Part shown: in pieces, positions 1 through 7,928 of the stretch
Layout of the letters: every line of letters begins with the position of its first letter
How positions within the stretch are numbered: the stretch's first letter is position 1
NCBI GenBank assembly: GCA_964441505.1
Contig: CAYTUV010000028.1
Location: 1 to 45,634 of the forward strand
Length of the DNA stretch: 45,634 nt
Direction: 5' to 3'
From: Fen-1258 sp964441505
GTDB taxonomy: Bacteria > Bacteroidota > Ignavibacteria > Ignavibacteriales > Melioribacteraceae
Notes under the pieces: generated by a model
Databases searched by the model: none
Seen by the model: only the letters and a program-made list of their open reading frames with translations
Told to the model about the DNA's origin: nothing
Program-made: the position numbers and the translations under genes

Positions 1-4
1 TTTA

Positions 5-47
5 GCCTCTTTTAGAGGCGTATTAAAGCCACGTCCTTTGGGCGTGG
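5..47. repeat. Two tandem hairpins with TTT loops at the left edge
   Basis: Two perfect or near-perfect stem-loops lie side by side. GCCTCT (5-10) pairs with AGAGGC (14-19) around a TTT loop. CCACGTCC (29-36) pairs with GGGCGTGG (40-47), with one G-T wobble, also around TTT. The second is followed by TTGTTT, so it could end transcription of a gene left of the window. Compact twin hairpins next to a TTTAC sequence also resemble ends of IS200/IS605 or REP/RAYT elements. No transposase is visible, so this reading is inference. No gene was found in bases 1-153. Confidence 0.5.
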
Positions 48-153
48 TTGTTTACTCCTGATATTTCTTAGAATAAAATGAATCGAAAATGTTCTTTTCG
101 TGGGACAGGTTTTAATCGGCATTATTAAAATAATAGCAAAAAAGGGTTTGATT

Positions 154-903
154 ATGAATATAGAAAAACACTGGAATAAATTTGGTGAAGATGATCCTTA
201 CTTTGGAGTATTATCATTTGAAAAATATCATATTGATGTTTTTACTGATTCAGAAAAGAGAGAATTCTTCTCTACAGGTTATCAACATGTTGATTCAGTT
301 GTAAAAAAAATTGAGGTTCTTTTTAATCGTAAATTTAGTCCTAATAAATCGTTGGACTATGGCTGCGGAGTTGGGAGAGTACTGATTCCCCTTTCAAAAT
401 ATTCAAACGAAGTTATTGGTGTTGATGTTTCGGGGGCAATGCTGAAAGAATGTGAGCGTAATTGTATTGAGAACGCTATTTCTAATAGCAGACTGTTGAA
501 TGCTACAGAATTTTCGGAAAGCTTTTCGGAAAAAATAGATTTTATTCATTCGTATATAGTATTCCAGCATATCCCTATACGAAAGGGTATTAAAATATTT
601 CTTAGTTTATTGAAAAATCTTTCTGATAATGGAATTGGTGTTCTCCATTTCACATATTCAAAAAAAAATGATCTTCGGTGGATTATAGAAAAGATCAGAA
701 ATAATGTTCCTCTTGTTTCAAATGTTATTAATATCATTAGAAAGCGAGATTTTAATTATCCTTCAATGCAGATGAATTCATATGACATCAATAAAATATT
801 ATTTATTCTTCAAGAGCATGGTATTAGTGAATTCTATTGCGATTTCACTGATCATGGGAAAGATTTGGGAGTAGTAATTTATTTTGAAAAAAGAATCGGT
901 TGA
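154..903 (+). CDS. Class I SAM-dependent methyltransferase
   Basis: A methyltransferase of 249 residues with the Rossmann-like SAM-binding fold. Motif I is DYGCGVGR at about residues 68-75, the acidic strand-2 motif is GVDVS at 89-93, and FQHIP at 137-141 sits where motif IV is expected. I chose the ATG at 154 because AAAGGG lies about 8 bases upstream; the frame also opens at a GTG at 100, but that adds 18 residues with no ribosome site. The substrate cannot be read from the sequence. Since glycosyltransferases follow, methylation of a sugar or of a nascent glycan is plausible (inference). The C-terminal 80 residues have no motif I recognise. Confidence 0.8.
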   Translation: MNIEKHWNKFGEDDPYFGVLSFEKYHIDVFTDSEKREFFSTGYQHVDSVVKKIEVLFNRKFSPNKSLDYGCGVGRVLIPLSKYSNEVIGVDVSGAMLKECERNCIENAISNSRLLNATEFSESFSEKIDFIHSYIVFQHIPIRKGIKIFLSLLKNLSDNGIGVLHFTYSKKNDLRWIIEKIRNNVPLVSNVINIIRKRDFNYPSMQMNSYDINKILFILQEHGISEFYCDFTDHGKDLGVVIYFEKRIG

Positions 904-1012
904 AAAGAATATTGATTTTTATCAAAAACGTATTTATCTCTTGTTAAATAAATCAAGCTATACTAAGCTAACGAAAATTATTCATGTAGGAATATTTGGG
1001 GACAATCACTAA
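884..1012 (+). CDS. Possible small ORF overlapping the methyltransferase end
   Basis: A 42-residue frame starts at a TTG inside the methyltransferase 3' end and stops 2 bases before the next gene's ATG. The predicted peptide is basic and soluble (it includes NIDFYQKRIYLLLNK) and matches nothing I recognise. A GGGAG lies about 11 bases before the TTG, which is a loose fit. It fills what would otherwise be a 111-base gap. It could couple translation between its neighbours, be the stub of a lost gene, or be chance. Confidence 0.25.
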   Translation: MKKESVEKNIDFYQKRIYLLLNKSSYTKLTKIIHVGIFGDNH

Positions 1013-1014
1013 CG

Positions 1015-2142
1015 ATGAGAATAGGAATTGACGCACGGGTTTTAGACAGAACTATCACCGGAACCGGAAGATATCTGCTGAATATTTTAAAAGAGTTACC
1101 GAACCATGATCGGAAAAACGAATATTTCTTATTTAGTAATTCCAAGCTTCCAATTGATGAGACATTTTACAAAATAATTTCTCATAAACCTTCAATACTT
1201 CCTCTAAAGTTGTTTTCGCCTATCTGGTTGAATTCAACTTTACCTCTACTTATTGAAAAGAATAAGATAGATCTGTTATTCGAACCGAATGTAATTCTTC
1301 CACTTGTCAATCTTGGAAAAGTAAAATGTATTTCTGTTGTCCACGATGTCATCTTTAAGGTATATAAAGAATATTATCCTTTCATTTATCGGCAGTATCT
1401 TTCATTGCTTCTTCCAGCATCGCTAAAAAAATCTAATTGCATTATTACAGTTTCTGAACTCTCAAAAAATGATATAATAAAATATTATAGAATACCTCAG
1501 GAGAAGATCCAAGTAATATATAATACCGCTTCAGAACAATTTCGACCACGTAATTATGAGGAACCCGGTTATTCTGAAATTCTCAATGAATTTTCTTTAC
1601 CCAAAAAATATTTATTATATGTCGGAGTTGTGGAACGACGTAAAAATATTCTTGGCTTAATAAAAATTATTGATCTTCTCGCAAAAGAGGGAAGTGATTT
1701 GCAGCTTGTTATCATTGGTAAGGCAGGTCACGATTCAGATACAATTCTTCCCGAAATCTTAAAGAGAAAAAAAACTATCAAGTATTATGATTTCGTTAGT
1801 GACGAGGCTTTAGCATATATTTACAACTATGCTTTCGCTTTTATATTTCCTTCATTTTATGAAGGATTTGGAATTCCTCCGCTTGAAGCGATGCAGTCAG
1901 CAATTCCTGTTTTGTCCTCAAATACTCCTGCATTGGTTGAGGTGGTGGGAGAGGGCGGGCTGATTCATAACCCAAATGATTATACAGCATTTGTGAATGA
2001 TATTTTAAAATTAGAAAGAGATGAAAATTTTTACTCACTTATGAAATTGAAAGCATCGGAACAGTCAAAGAAATTCAGTTTAAAAGAGACTACAAAAAAA
2101 TTAGTTGGCATCTTTAACAAATATTTATCACTCAATCTATAA
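1015..2142 (+). CDS. Glycosyltransferase family 4 (GT-B fold)
   Basis: A 375-residue retaining glycosyltransferase that would move a sugar from a nucleotide donor to a growing glycan at the cytoplasmic face. The N-terminus (MRIGIDARVL, then a GTGRY acceptor-side loop) and the donor-domain strand LLYVGVVERRKN near residue 200 are typical of mannosyl/rhamnosyl-type GT4 enzymes. The EX7E motif is complete: E283 in YEGFGIPPLE, with the second Glu at 291. Length is normal for the family. The ATG directly precedes the canonical GT-B first strand, which supports the start. It is the first of two adjacent GT4 genes in this locus. Donor and acceptor are not predictable. Confidence 0.88.
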   Translation: MRIGIDARVLDRTITGTGRYLLNILKELPNHDRKNEYFLFSNSKLPIDETFYKIISHKPSILPLKLFSPIWLNSTLPLLIEKNKIDLLFEPNVILPLVNLGKVKCISVVHDVIFKVYKEYYPFIYRQYLSLLLPASLKKSNCIITVSELSKNDIIKYYRIPQEKIQVIYNTASEQFRPRNYEEPGYSEILNEFSLPKKYLLYVGVVERRKNILGLIKIIDLLAKEGSDLQLVIIGKAGHDSDTILPEILKRKKTIKYYDFVSDEALAYIYNYAFAFIFPSFYEGFGIPPLEAMQSAIPVLSSNTPALVEVVGEGGLIHNPNDYTAFVNDILKLERDENFYSLMKLKASEQSKKFSLKETTKKLVGIFNKYLSLNL

Positions 2143-2154
2143 GGATAGTAATTA

Positions 2155-3312
2155 ATGGCAGAAATGAAATTATTGTTGGTTATTACAAAATCCGATATTG
2201 GAGGTGCTCAAGTTTTTGTAATAAATCTTGCTCGTTCATTAAGAGATTTAGGATATGATGTTGAAGTAGCCGCAGGTGAAGGAGATTATTTATTCGAAGA
2301 ATTGAAAAAATATAATGTTCCATATCACTTTTTGCGTTCCCTGAAAAGGGATTTTAATGTTTTCAATTCATTTTCTTTCGTTTGTGATTTATATCGCCTA
2401 ATTAAAGCCAAAAAATATCAGATTCTCCATTTCAACAGCTCAAATGCCCTGATCGGAGCTTTATCAACCGTGTTTTTAAAGCCACGTCCTAAAAATGTAT
2501 TTACATTTCATGGTTTGTCTTTTTTAGATAAAAATTATGAGATGAATTCTTTCTTCCGCTTCTTATCAAAATTATATTTTAAACTATTTTTGTTTATTGT
2601 GGATAAACCTGTATTCGTAAGTAATACTAATTATAAAGAATCCATAGAATCCTCAATCGTTAAAAGCGGGCATGTTATATATTATGGGTTAGACGAAAAC
2701 AAAATGGAATTTATTAATGCGAAAGATGCTAGAAAATTTCTTTCTGAATTATGTAAAACAGATTTGTCTGATGTTTTCCTTATAGGATCTGCCGGGAGGT
2801 TGGCATATCAAAAGAATTATGATTTTCTCATTAAAAATTTCAAGGAAATACAAAAAGAAATACCAACCGCAAAAATAATTATTATTGGTGATGGGCCTTA
2901 TTATGAAAGATTTATGGAAGAAATAAAAGAACGTGGGATTCAAAATGATTTCTTTTTGGTGGGCGCAATTAAAAATACTTATAGATATATGAAAGCATTT
3001 GATGTTTTTACTTTGCCCTCACATTATGAAGGTCTTCCCATTAGCTTGATTGAAGCTGTTCTGGCCGAAATACCAATCCTAGCTTCAGATGTGGGTGGAA
3101 ACAAAGAGAATGTTGGCAATTCTTCTGAGCAAGTATTTATTTTGAATGATATAGATGATTATATTCAAAAACTTCGGGAAATTAAAAAAAACTCTCTCAA
3201 TATTGTTGAATCCAATATTAAATTGAAAATGCAATTTTCTTTGGACAATATGGTTAAAAATTATAAGGATATTTACGAATCAATGTTGCGAGAAGAACAG
3301 AACAACTTCTAA
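2155..3312 (+). CDS. Glycosyltransferase family 4 (GT-B fold)
   Basis: A 385-residue GT4 enzyme. The first strand MKLLLVITKSDIGGAQ carries the GGAQ loop typical of the family, and the EX7E motif is E292 to E300 in HYEGLPISLIE. AAGGAT sits about 8 bases before the ATG. It follows the previous glycosyltransferase by only 12 bases, so the two are probably co-transcribed and act on the same glycan. Sugar specificity is unknown. A 15-base stretch at 2476-2490 is identical to 24-38 minus its last base; that is within chance for this window size. Confidence 0.88.
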   Translation: MAEMKLLLVITKSDIGGAQVFVINLARSLRDLGYDVEVAAGEGDYLFEELKKYNVPYHFLRSLKRDFNVFNSFSFVCDLYRLIKAKKYQILHFNSSNALIGALSTVFLKPRPKNVFTFHGLSFLDKNYEMNSFFRFLSKLYFKLFLFIVDKPVFVSNTNYKESIESSIVKSGHVIYYGLDENKMEFINAKDARKFLSELCKTDLSDVFLIGSAGRLAYQKNYDFLIKNFKEIQKEIPTAKIIIIGDGPYYERFMEEIKERGIQNDFFLVGAIKNTYRYMKAFDVFTLPSHYEGLPISLIEAVLAEIPILASDVGGNKENVGNSSEQVFILNDIDDYIQKLREIKKNSLNIVESNIKLKMQFSLDNMVKNYKDIYESMLREEQNNF

Positions 3313-3350
3313 TTTATCTTTCCTCACCTAATCTTTTAATAGAAATATTC

Positions 3351-3368
3351 AAGGAGTTTTTCTTTATC
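3351..3368 (+). promoter_or_regulatory. Ribosome binding site before an apparent AUC start
   Basis: AAGGAG at 3351-3356 is followed by 9 bases and then ATC at 3366. From there an open frame runs into the flippase. No ATG, GTG or TTG exists in this frame between the end of the upstream gene and the ATG at 3432. The ribosome site points to 3366, so ATC is the best start candidate by position. A single base change (ATC to ATG) would also explain it. Confidence 0.5.
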
Positions 3369-4820
3369 GAAAAAGTAACTAAAAATGTTTTCTCGCTTTC
3401 GGTAGGTCAGGTTGCGTCGAACCTTATTAACATGGTCGCAATGGTGCTTGCCATACGTTTTCTAGGTGTTGCGAGTTTTGGAACCTTTAGTAGTTTACTA
3501 GCGGTGATTGGCATTCTTTCCAAGTTCGTTGATTTCGGAATCGAGCCAATTGTCTTCCGTGAATTTTCCAAAGAGAGAGATAATTTTCGTCTTCTCAACA
3601 GTGCACTTTCTCTTCGTTTTTTCATCTATGTAATTCTAGTTGTACTCTTTAACGTTGTTGCTCCATTCTTTAGTTACTCTGCAAGAGAAATTTTATTGTC
3701 AAATATTCTATTCACAACAATTGTTCTTTCCTCGAAAACAGTGAATCTACGTGAACTTCTCTCAACTCCATTCAAAGTAAATCTGAAAATGCATTATCCA
3801 ATGACACTTGCTGTTTTGGATAATCTGATTCTTTTACTAATGGTTGTATTCATCCCGTTTATGAAAGATGCCGTACTATTTTTTGTTATAGTTTATGCTG
3901 TTTCAAACATACCGGGGTTCATTCTATCTTTTTATTACCTGACGAAAAAATATAACCACAAGTTTAATTTTACTTTGGATCGTTGGGTGTGGCTCCTGAA
4001 GGAATCGCTGCCACTATTTGGATTTGTAATTCTTACCGCAGTCTTTATGCAAATTGATATAGTGATACTTAACTACTTCAAAGGTCCACGTGATGTTGGG
4101 ATTTACTCTGCGGGTGTAAGATTAACAGCTCCGCTGAGTATCATTCCCGGTGCAATTGTTACTACAGTATTCCCTATTTTAATGAGGAGAATGTCCGATC
4201 AGGTAAGTTCCGATTCGCTCTCCAATCTTGTTATCAAACTTCTTTACTTTATTTCATTCGTTATTGCTGCAGTTTTTACATTCGAATCAGATTCATTAGT
4301 GAAATTAATTTTTGGTCCCCAGTATTTAGCCGCTTCCTTGCCTGCATCAATTCTTTATTGGAGCCAAATATTTATCTTCTTCACATATTATACCTTAGTA
4401 GTTTTAATTGCCAAGAATCACCAGTTTTATAATTTCCTTTTTGGTGCCATACAGGTGGTTGTTAACCTTGGCCTGAACTTTCTGCTGATTCCGAAATATT
4501 CTTTTCTTGGCGCATCGTTAGCTAAGCTGATTGCCAGCTTCGCATCATTTGTCTTCATTCTGATAGTGATAAGTAAACTCGGTTATCGTCCTTCAATTGG
4601 CCGCTACAAAGTTTTGATCTGGTCGGTTCTAATGTGCTGCGGTCTTTACTTACTCGCATTTCTTCCGTTGATTATTTACTTAGTATTATCTCCGGTTTTC
4701 ATTGCTCTGCTGACTCTTGGAATTAAATTATTCAGCGGAGAAGAACTTCAGATATTTTTCCGGTTAGTAAATAAAGAGGAATTAGGTAAAAGGTTAATTC
4801 AAAAATACAGATTAGCTTAA
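3366..4820 (+). CDS. Wzx-type polysaccharide flippase (MOP superfamily)
   Basis: A polytopic inner-membrane protein with about 12-14 hydrophobic segments. It would flip lipid-linked oligosaccharide units to the periplasmic face. The first ATG in frame (3432) would cut into transmembrane helix 1. The 22 codons before it (EKVTKNVFSLSVGQVASN and on) match the usual flippase N-terminus, so I set the start at ATC 3366, giving 484 residues. The LGxxxFG motif after helix 1 (LGVASFG) is typical of the family. A second flippase lies at 15862. The 3' end faces the minus-strand gene 20 bases away, with no visible terminator hairpin between them. Confidence 0.82.
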   Translation: MEKVTKNVFSLSVGQVASNLINMVAMVLAIRFLGVASFGTFSSLLAVIGILSKFVDFGIEPIVFREFSKERDNFRLLNSALSLRFFIYVILVVLFNVVAPFFSYSAREILLSNILFTTIVLSSKTVNLRELLSTPFKVNLKMHYPMTLAVLDNLILLLMVVFIPFMKDAVLFFVIVYAVSNIPGFILSFYYLTKKYNHKFNFTLDRWVWLLKESLPLFGFVILTAVFMQIDIVILNYFKGPRDVGIYSAGVRLTAPLSIIPGAIVTTVFPILMRRMSDQVSSDSLSNLVIKLLYFISFVIAAVFTFESDSLVKLIFGPQYLAASLPASILYWSQIFIFFTYYTLVVLIAKNHQFYNFLFGAIQVVVNLGLNFLLIPKYSFLGASLAKLIASFASFVFILIVISKLGYRPSIGRYKVLIWSVLMCCGLYLLAFLPLIIYLVLSPVFIALLTLGIKLFSGEELQIFFRLVNKEELGKRLIQKYRLA

Positions 4821-4840
4821 TCTCAGTTTTTCTGCCTATC

Positions 4841-5653
4841 TCAATCTTTTCTTTTGATCTTCATGAATCCAAATTCAACGGCAGCGTCACAAAATTTTTC
4901 GAGATTGTCATTTCCTATTTCTTTATCAGCTTCCATCGGCTCATACTGGTAAAGCCAAATACTATTGTATCCTTTTTCCTTGGCAGCGCTTAATAATGTT
5001 CTATATTCATTGAAATCTTCGTGAGCACCGATCCAAAGCATCGAAAATTTATCGCCAATATACTCTCTCCATTCATGCCAACTGTTAACTTGATCGAGTC
5101 CCATATTTTCTCTTTGTCCATAACCGCTGTACATTATGGCGTCAACAAATCTTTCTACGTTACCGGCCTTTTTTTCATCTATTTCACTAACTATTAATTT
5201 AGCATGCGGATAAAAACCGCGGTCACTAAGCTCGGTAAGAATTTTTAGAAAAGTCATGAATGAATGGTTACGGCTTATTGGTTCATCAAAATAGTAAGCC
5301 CAAACTTTACCAAGCTCATTTATATTATTCCAAAACCATTCGGGTCTTTCAGCAATATCGGGTAAATAGATTTGTTTCATGATATGAACTGAATCGTAGC
5401 CGGCAAACTTCGCATTTGAGGTAACATCTTTATCATAAGGAGCGGGAATTAAAACATAATTAAATCCCCAGACTTCCTTTACTTCCTTAAATTTTTCTTT
5501 TGAGAATAATTTATTCTCATGGGGCCAGATACCTACAATTTTATCTTCAATTGTTTCATAAGCCTTAGAAGCTGTTAAATTGCCATTCTGACCATAAATC
5601 AATAATGGCAGCATTGACAATAGAATGAATAATGAAGCGGTTTTAGATACCAT
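4841..5653 (-). CDS. Secreted hypothetical protein, possible TIM-barrel hydrolase-like fold
   Basis: A 270-residue protein with a signal peptide (residues 1-21, ending around LIYGQ). I do not recognise the family with certainty. The mature part alternates strand-like and helix-like stretches with aromatic clusters, such as VWAYYFDEP near residue 118 and SIWLYQYEP near 231. This resembles barrel-fold glycosidase-like proteins in which acidic residues sit at strand ends. It is the only minus-strand gene in the window and is set inside the polysaccharide locus, so an extracellular role in handling the glycan is possible (inference). No clear catalytic pair can be assigned. Confidence 0.6.
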   Translation of the reverse strand: MVSKTASLFILLSMLPLLIYGQNGNLTASKAYETIEDKIVGIWPHENKLFSKEKFKEVKEVWGFNYVLIPAPYDKDVTSNAKFAGYDSVHIMKQIYLPDIAERPEWFWNNINELGKVWAYYFDEPISRNHSFMTFLKILTELSDRGFYPHAKLIVSEIDEKKAGNVERFVDAIMYSGYGQRENMGLDQVNSWHEWREYIGDKFSMLWIGAHEDFNEYRTLLSAAKEKGYNSIWLYQYEPMEADKEIGNDNLEKFCDAAVEFGFMKIKRKD

Positions 5654-5748
5654 AGCTACTCTAATTACCTTATCCGTAAGAGCAATCTAGAATGTAAATT
5701 ATACAGCCAGTAAATCAAATTATGAAAAGAATTTATTCTAATAAGAGT

Positions 5749-5756
5749 TATATTTG
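5749..5756 (+). promoter_or_regulatory. Possible -7 promoter element
   Basis: TATATTTG matches the Bacteroidota -7 consensus TAnnTTTG exactly and lies 26 bases before the ATG at 5783, in the only divergent intergenic region. No TTTG is present at the expected -33 position, so the call is tentative. It would drive the downstream glycosyltransferase operon. Confidence 0.35.
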
Positions 5757-5782
5757 CCCAACAATTTAATAAATTCATTTTA

Positions 5783-6727
5783 ATGAAACACGTTTCAATT
5801 ATTATTGTCAATTACAATGCATTACAAATGACTTGCGATTGTATCAGTTCTATAGTCAAAGAGACGAAATTTTTAAACTATGAAATAATTATTGTAGATA
5901 ACGGCTCAGTAGTCGACAATTACGATGAAATTCTAGTTTTATTTCCATTTGTAAAAGTTATCAGAAATAAAGCAAATCTGGGCTTTGCAGCTTCGAATAA
6001 CCGGGCTCTTTCAGATATTGAAGGGAAGTACATTTTGTTCTTAAATAACGATACACTTTTTATCGAAGATTCTCTCTCGAAGATTTTTAATTATGCAGAG
6101 CAATTTAATTTTCCACTGTTTCTAAGTTGTCAACTTTTAAATGAAGATAAATCTAATCAGGAAACAGTGGTTGAATTTCCGTCTGTTTGGAATGGGTTTA
6201 CGGAAAACTTTTTTTTATACAAAGTTTTTCCAAAGTCGAAAATTTTTAATAAATACTATCAAAATAATCATACTTATACTGAACCGATTGAAGTTGATGT
6301 TATTCGTGGTGCTTTCATGTTTTGTACTGCCAAAGCGATAAAGGATTTGGGCGGATTCGATGAACGATTCTTCTTCTACTCTGAAGAAACTGATTTGTGC
6401 TATCGATTAAAAAAATCGGGTGGTAAAATTATTTTATTCCCAGGCACATCGATAATTCATCTGGGAGGTATTACTACCGACAAAAACCTATGGTTCAAGT
6501 TTAAGAATCAAACATTAGGCAAGATTCTTTTCTATCAAAAACATTTCAAAGGAATTCATTTCATAGAAGCGCTAATCATTCATTTCGCAGGATTGTTAAT
6601 GCGAGGAGTTCTTTTCACTGTTTTTGGATTATTGATGCTTAGAAAAAATCTAATTGTGAAGGGTTATTATTTTTTCAGACAACTAACTGTTCTCCCTAAA
6701 AATATTTTCAAGCCAACTGGAAGTTAA
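5783..6727 (+). CDS. Glycosyltransferase family 2, rhamnosyltransferase-like
   Basis: A 314-residue GT-A enzyme. The nucleotide-binding strand is SIIIVNYNA (5-13), followed by IIVDNGS (36-42). The metal-binding motif is NND at 88-90, and the acceptor-side block GGFDERFF (190-197) plus ETD (202-204) carries the likely catalytic base. This arrangement is typical of the bacterial rhamnosyl/galactofuranosyl GT2 group. A hydrophobic stretch near 262-285 may anchor the C-terminus in the membrane. The gene heads a run of tightly packed genes (next start 2 bases on). Its sugar donor is inferred from family resemblance only. Confidence 0.85.
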   Translation: MKHVSIIIVNYNALQMTCDCISSIVKETKFLNYEIIIVDNGSVVDNYDEILVLFPFVKVIRNKANLGFAASNNRALSDIEGKYILFLNNDTLFIEDSLSKIFNYAEQFNFPLFLSCQLLNEDKSNQETVVEFPSVWNGFTENFFLYKVFPKSKIFNKYYQNNHTYTEPIEVDVIRGAFMFCTAKAIKDLGGFDERFFFYSEETDLCYRLKKSGGKIILFPGTSIIHLGGITTDKNLWFKFKNQTLGKILFYQKHFKGIHFIEALIIHFAGLLMRGVLFTVFGLLMLRKNLIVKGYYFFRQLTVLPKNIFKPTGS

Positions 6728-6728
6728 A

Positions 6729-7928
6729 ATGAAGATTTTGTTGATATCGCCCAAGATACCGTATCCGCCTGAAGACGGACACAGAAAAAGTATTTTCGGT
6801 CTGATAAAATATTTAAGCAAGCGCAATCACCAAATTGATTTAGTTGCTTATCGGCAGAATCAGAATGAATCGGACTTAGACGAGCTAAAAAAGCTTACCA
6901 ATCTATTTGTACTGGATGTTAAAACAGATAACAGTCCATTTGGAATATTGCAAAATATATTTTCATCAGTGCCATATAATTTGTGGAAATATAACCGTTC
7001 GGAATTGAAGAAATTTTTGAAAAATTATTTTCAAGAGAATAAGGTCGATATCGTCCAGGTAACAAATGCTCACATGGCATGGGTAATTGATGAATTGAGA
7101 AATTTAACAAATGCTCCTGTAATTCTCAGAGAGGAAAATCTTGAGATGGAGATTATGCGAAGGTTTGCAGAGAATCAAAAAAATCTATTCATAAAATATT
7201 ACTCTGTCATACAATACAAAAAATTTGTTAAGTATGAACCGATGATATGCGGCAAGTTCAATTTAACGGTTCTTATGAGCAAAGAAGATGAACAAAAGTT
7301 GTTGGCCTTCAATCCGGATGTAAAGACAAAAGTCATTCCGGTTGGCGTCGAAGAATCTTTGTTGGAACTTGTAACCGTTGCAAAACAAAGATTTACGTTG
7401 ATCCATATCGGATCATTAAATTGGCTACCTAATCTTGATGGAATACGTTGGTTTTTGAATGAAATATATCCCTTGGTAATTGAAGTGATTCCTGAAGTAA
7501 AACTTTACCTTTACGGTGGTGGTGATTATACAAATCTTGAACTCGCGGCCAAAATTAAATCACATGTTGTATTAAAAGGATTTGTTGAGGATATTTGGAG
7601 TGAAATAAGAGACAAAGAATTGGCAATCGTTCCTCTACGAATCGGCAGCGGGATACGAGTAAAGATTCTTGAATTGTTAGCGGCGGGAAAAAATATTCTT
7701 ACAACATCTTTGGGAGCCGAGGGTATTTCAGTAGAGGATAATAGACATTTGCTAATTGCCGATTCGCCCGAGCTTTTTGCTCAAAGGATTGTTGATTTTT
7801 TCAGAGGCGGGTTCGATTCGGATCAACTAATTCTCAATGGAAAACAATTCATCAAAGATCATTTTGTTTGGGATAAAATTGCCGAAGAATTCGAGAAATC
7901 TTTTAAAAAATTAATTGATAAGAAATGA
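6729..7928 (+). CDS. Glycosyltransferase, GT-B fold (GT4-like)
   Basis: A 399-residue glycosyltransferase. The N-terminal strand MKILLISPKIPYPP and a following RKS-containing loop are typical of GT-B enzymes found in exopolysaccharide clusters. The donor-site block R304-IGSGIRVKILE315 is the variant in which GSGxRxKxLE replaces the usual FEGFG motif. The ATG lies 1 base after the previous stop and the 3' end overlaps the next ORF by 4 bases (ATGA), so translation of the three genes is probably coupled. Substrate unknown. Confidence 0.82.
   Translation: MKILLISPKIPYPPEDGHRKSIFGLIKYLSKRNHQIDLVAYRQNQNESDLDELKKLTNLFVLDVKTDNSPFGILQNIFSSVPYNLWKYNRSELKKFLKNYFQENKVDIVQVTNAHMAWVIDELRNLTNAPVILREENLEMEIMRRFAENQKNLFIKYYSVIQYKKFVKYEPMICGKFNLTVLMSKEDEQKLLAFNPDVKTKVIPVGVEESLLELVTVAKQRFTLIHIGSLNWLPNLDGIRWFLNEIYPLVIEVIPEVKLYLYGGGDYTNLELAAKIKSHVVLKGFVEDIWSEIRDKELAIVPLRIGSGIRVKILELLAAGKNILTTSLGAEGISVEDNRHLLIADSPELFAQRIVDFFRGGFDSDQLILNGKQFIKDHFVWDKIAEEFEKSFKKLIDKK

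Noticed and set aside
2476..2490. 15-base identity with the hairpin region at 24-38
   Set aside because: In a window of 45 kb of AT-rich DNA about one such match is expected by chance, and it lies inside a well-conserved glycosyltransferase gene.
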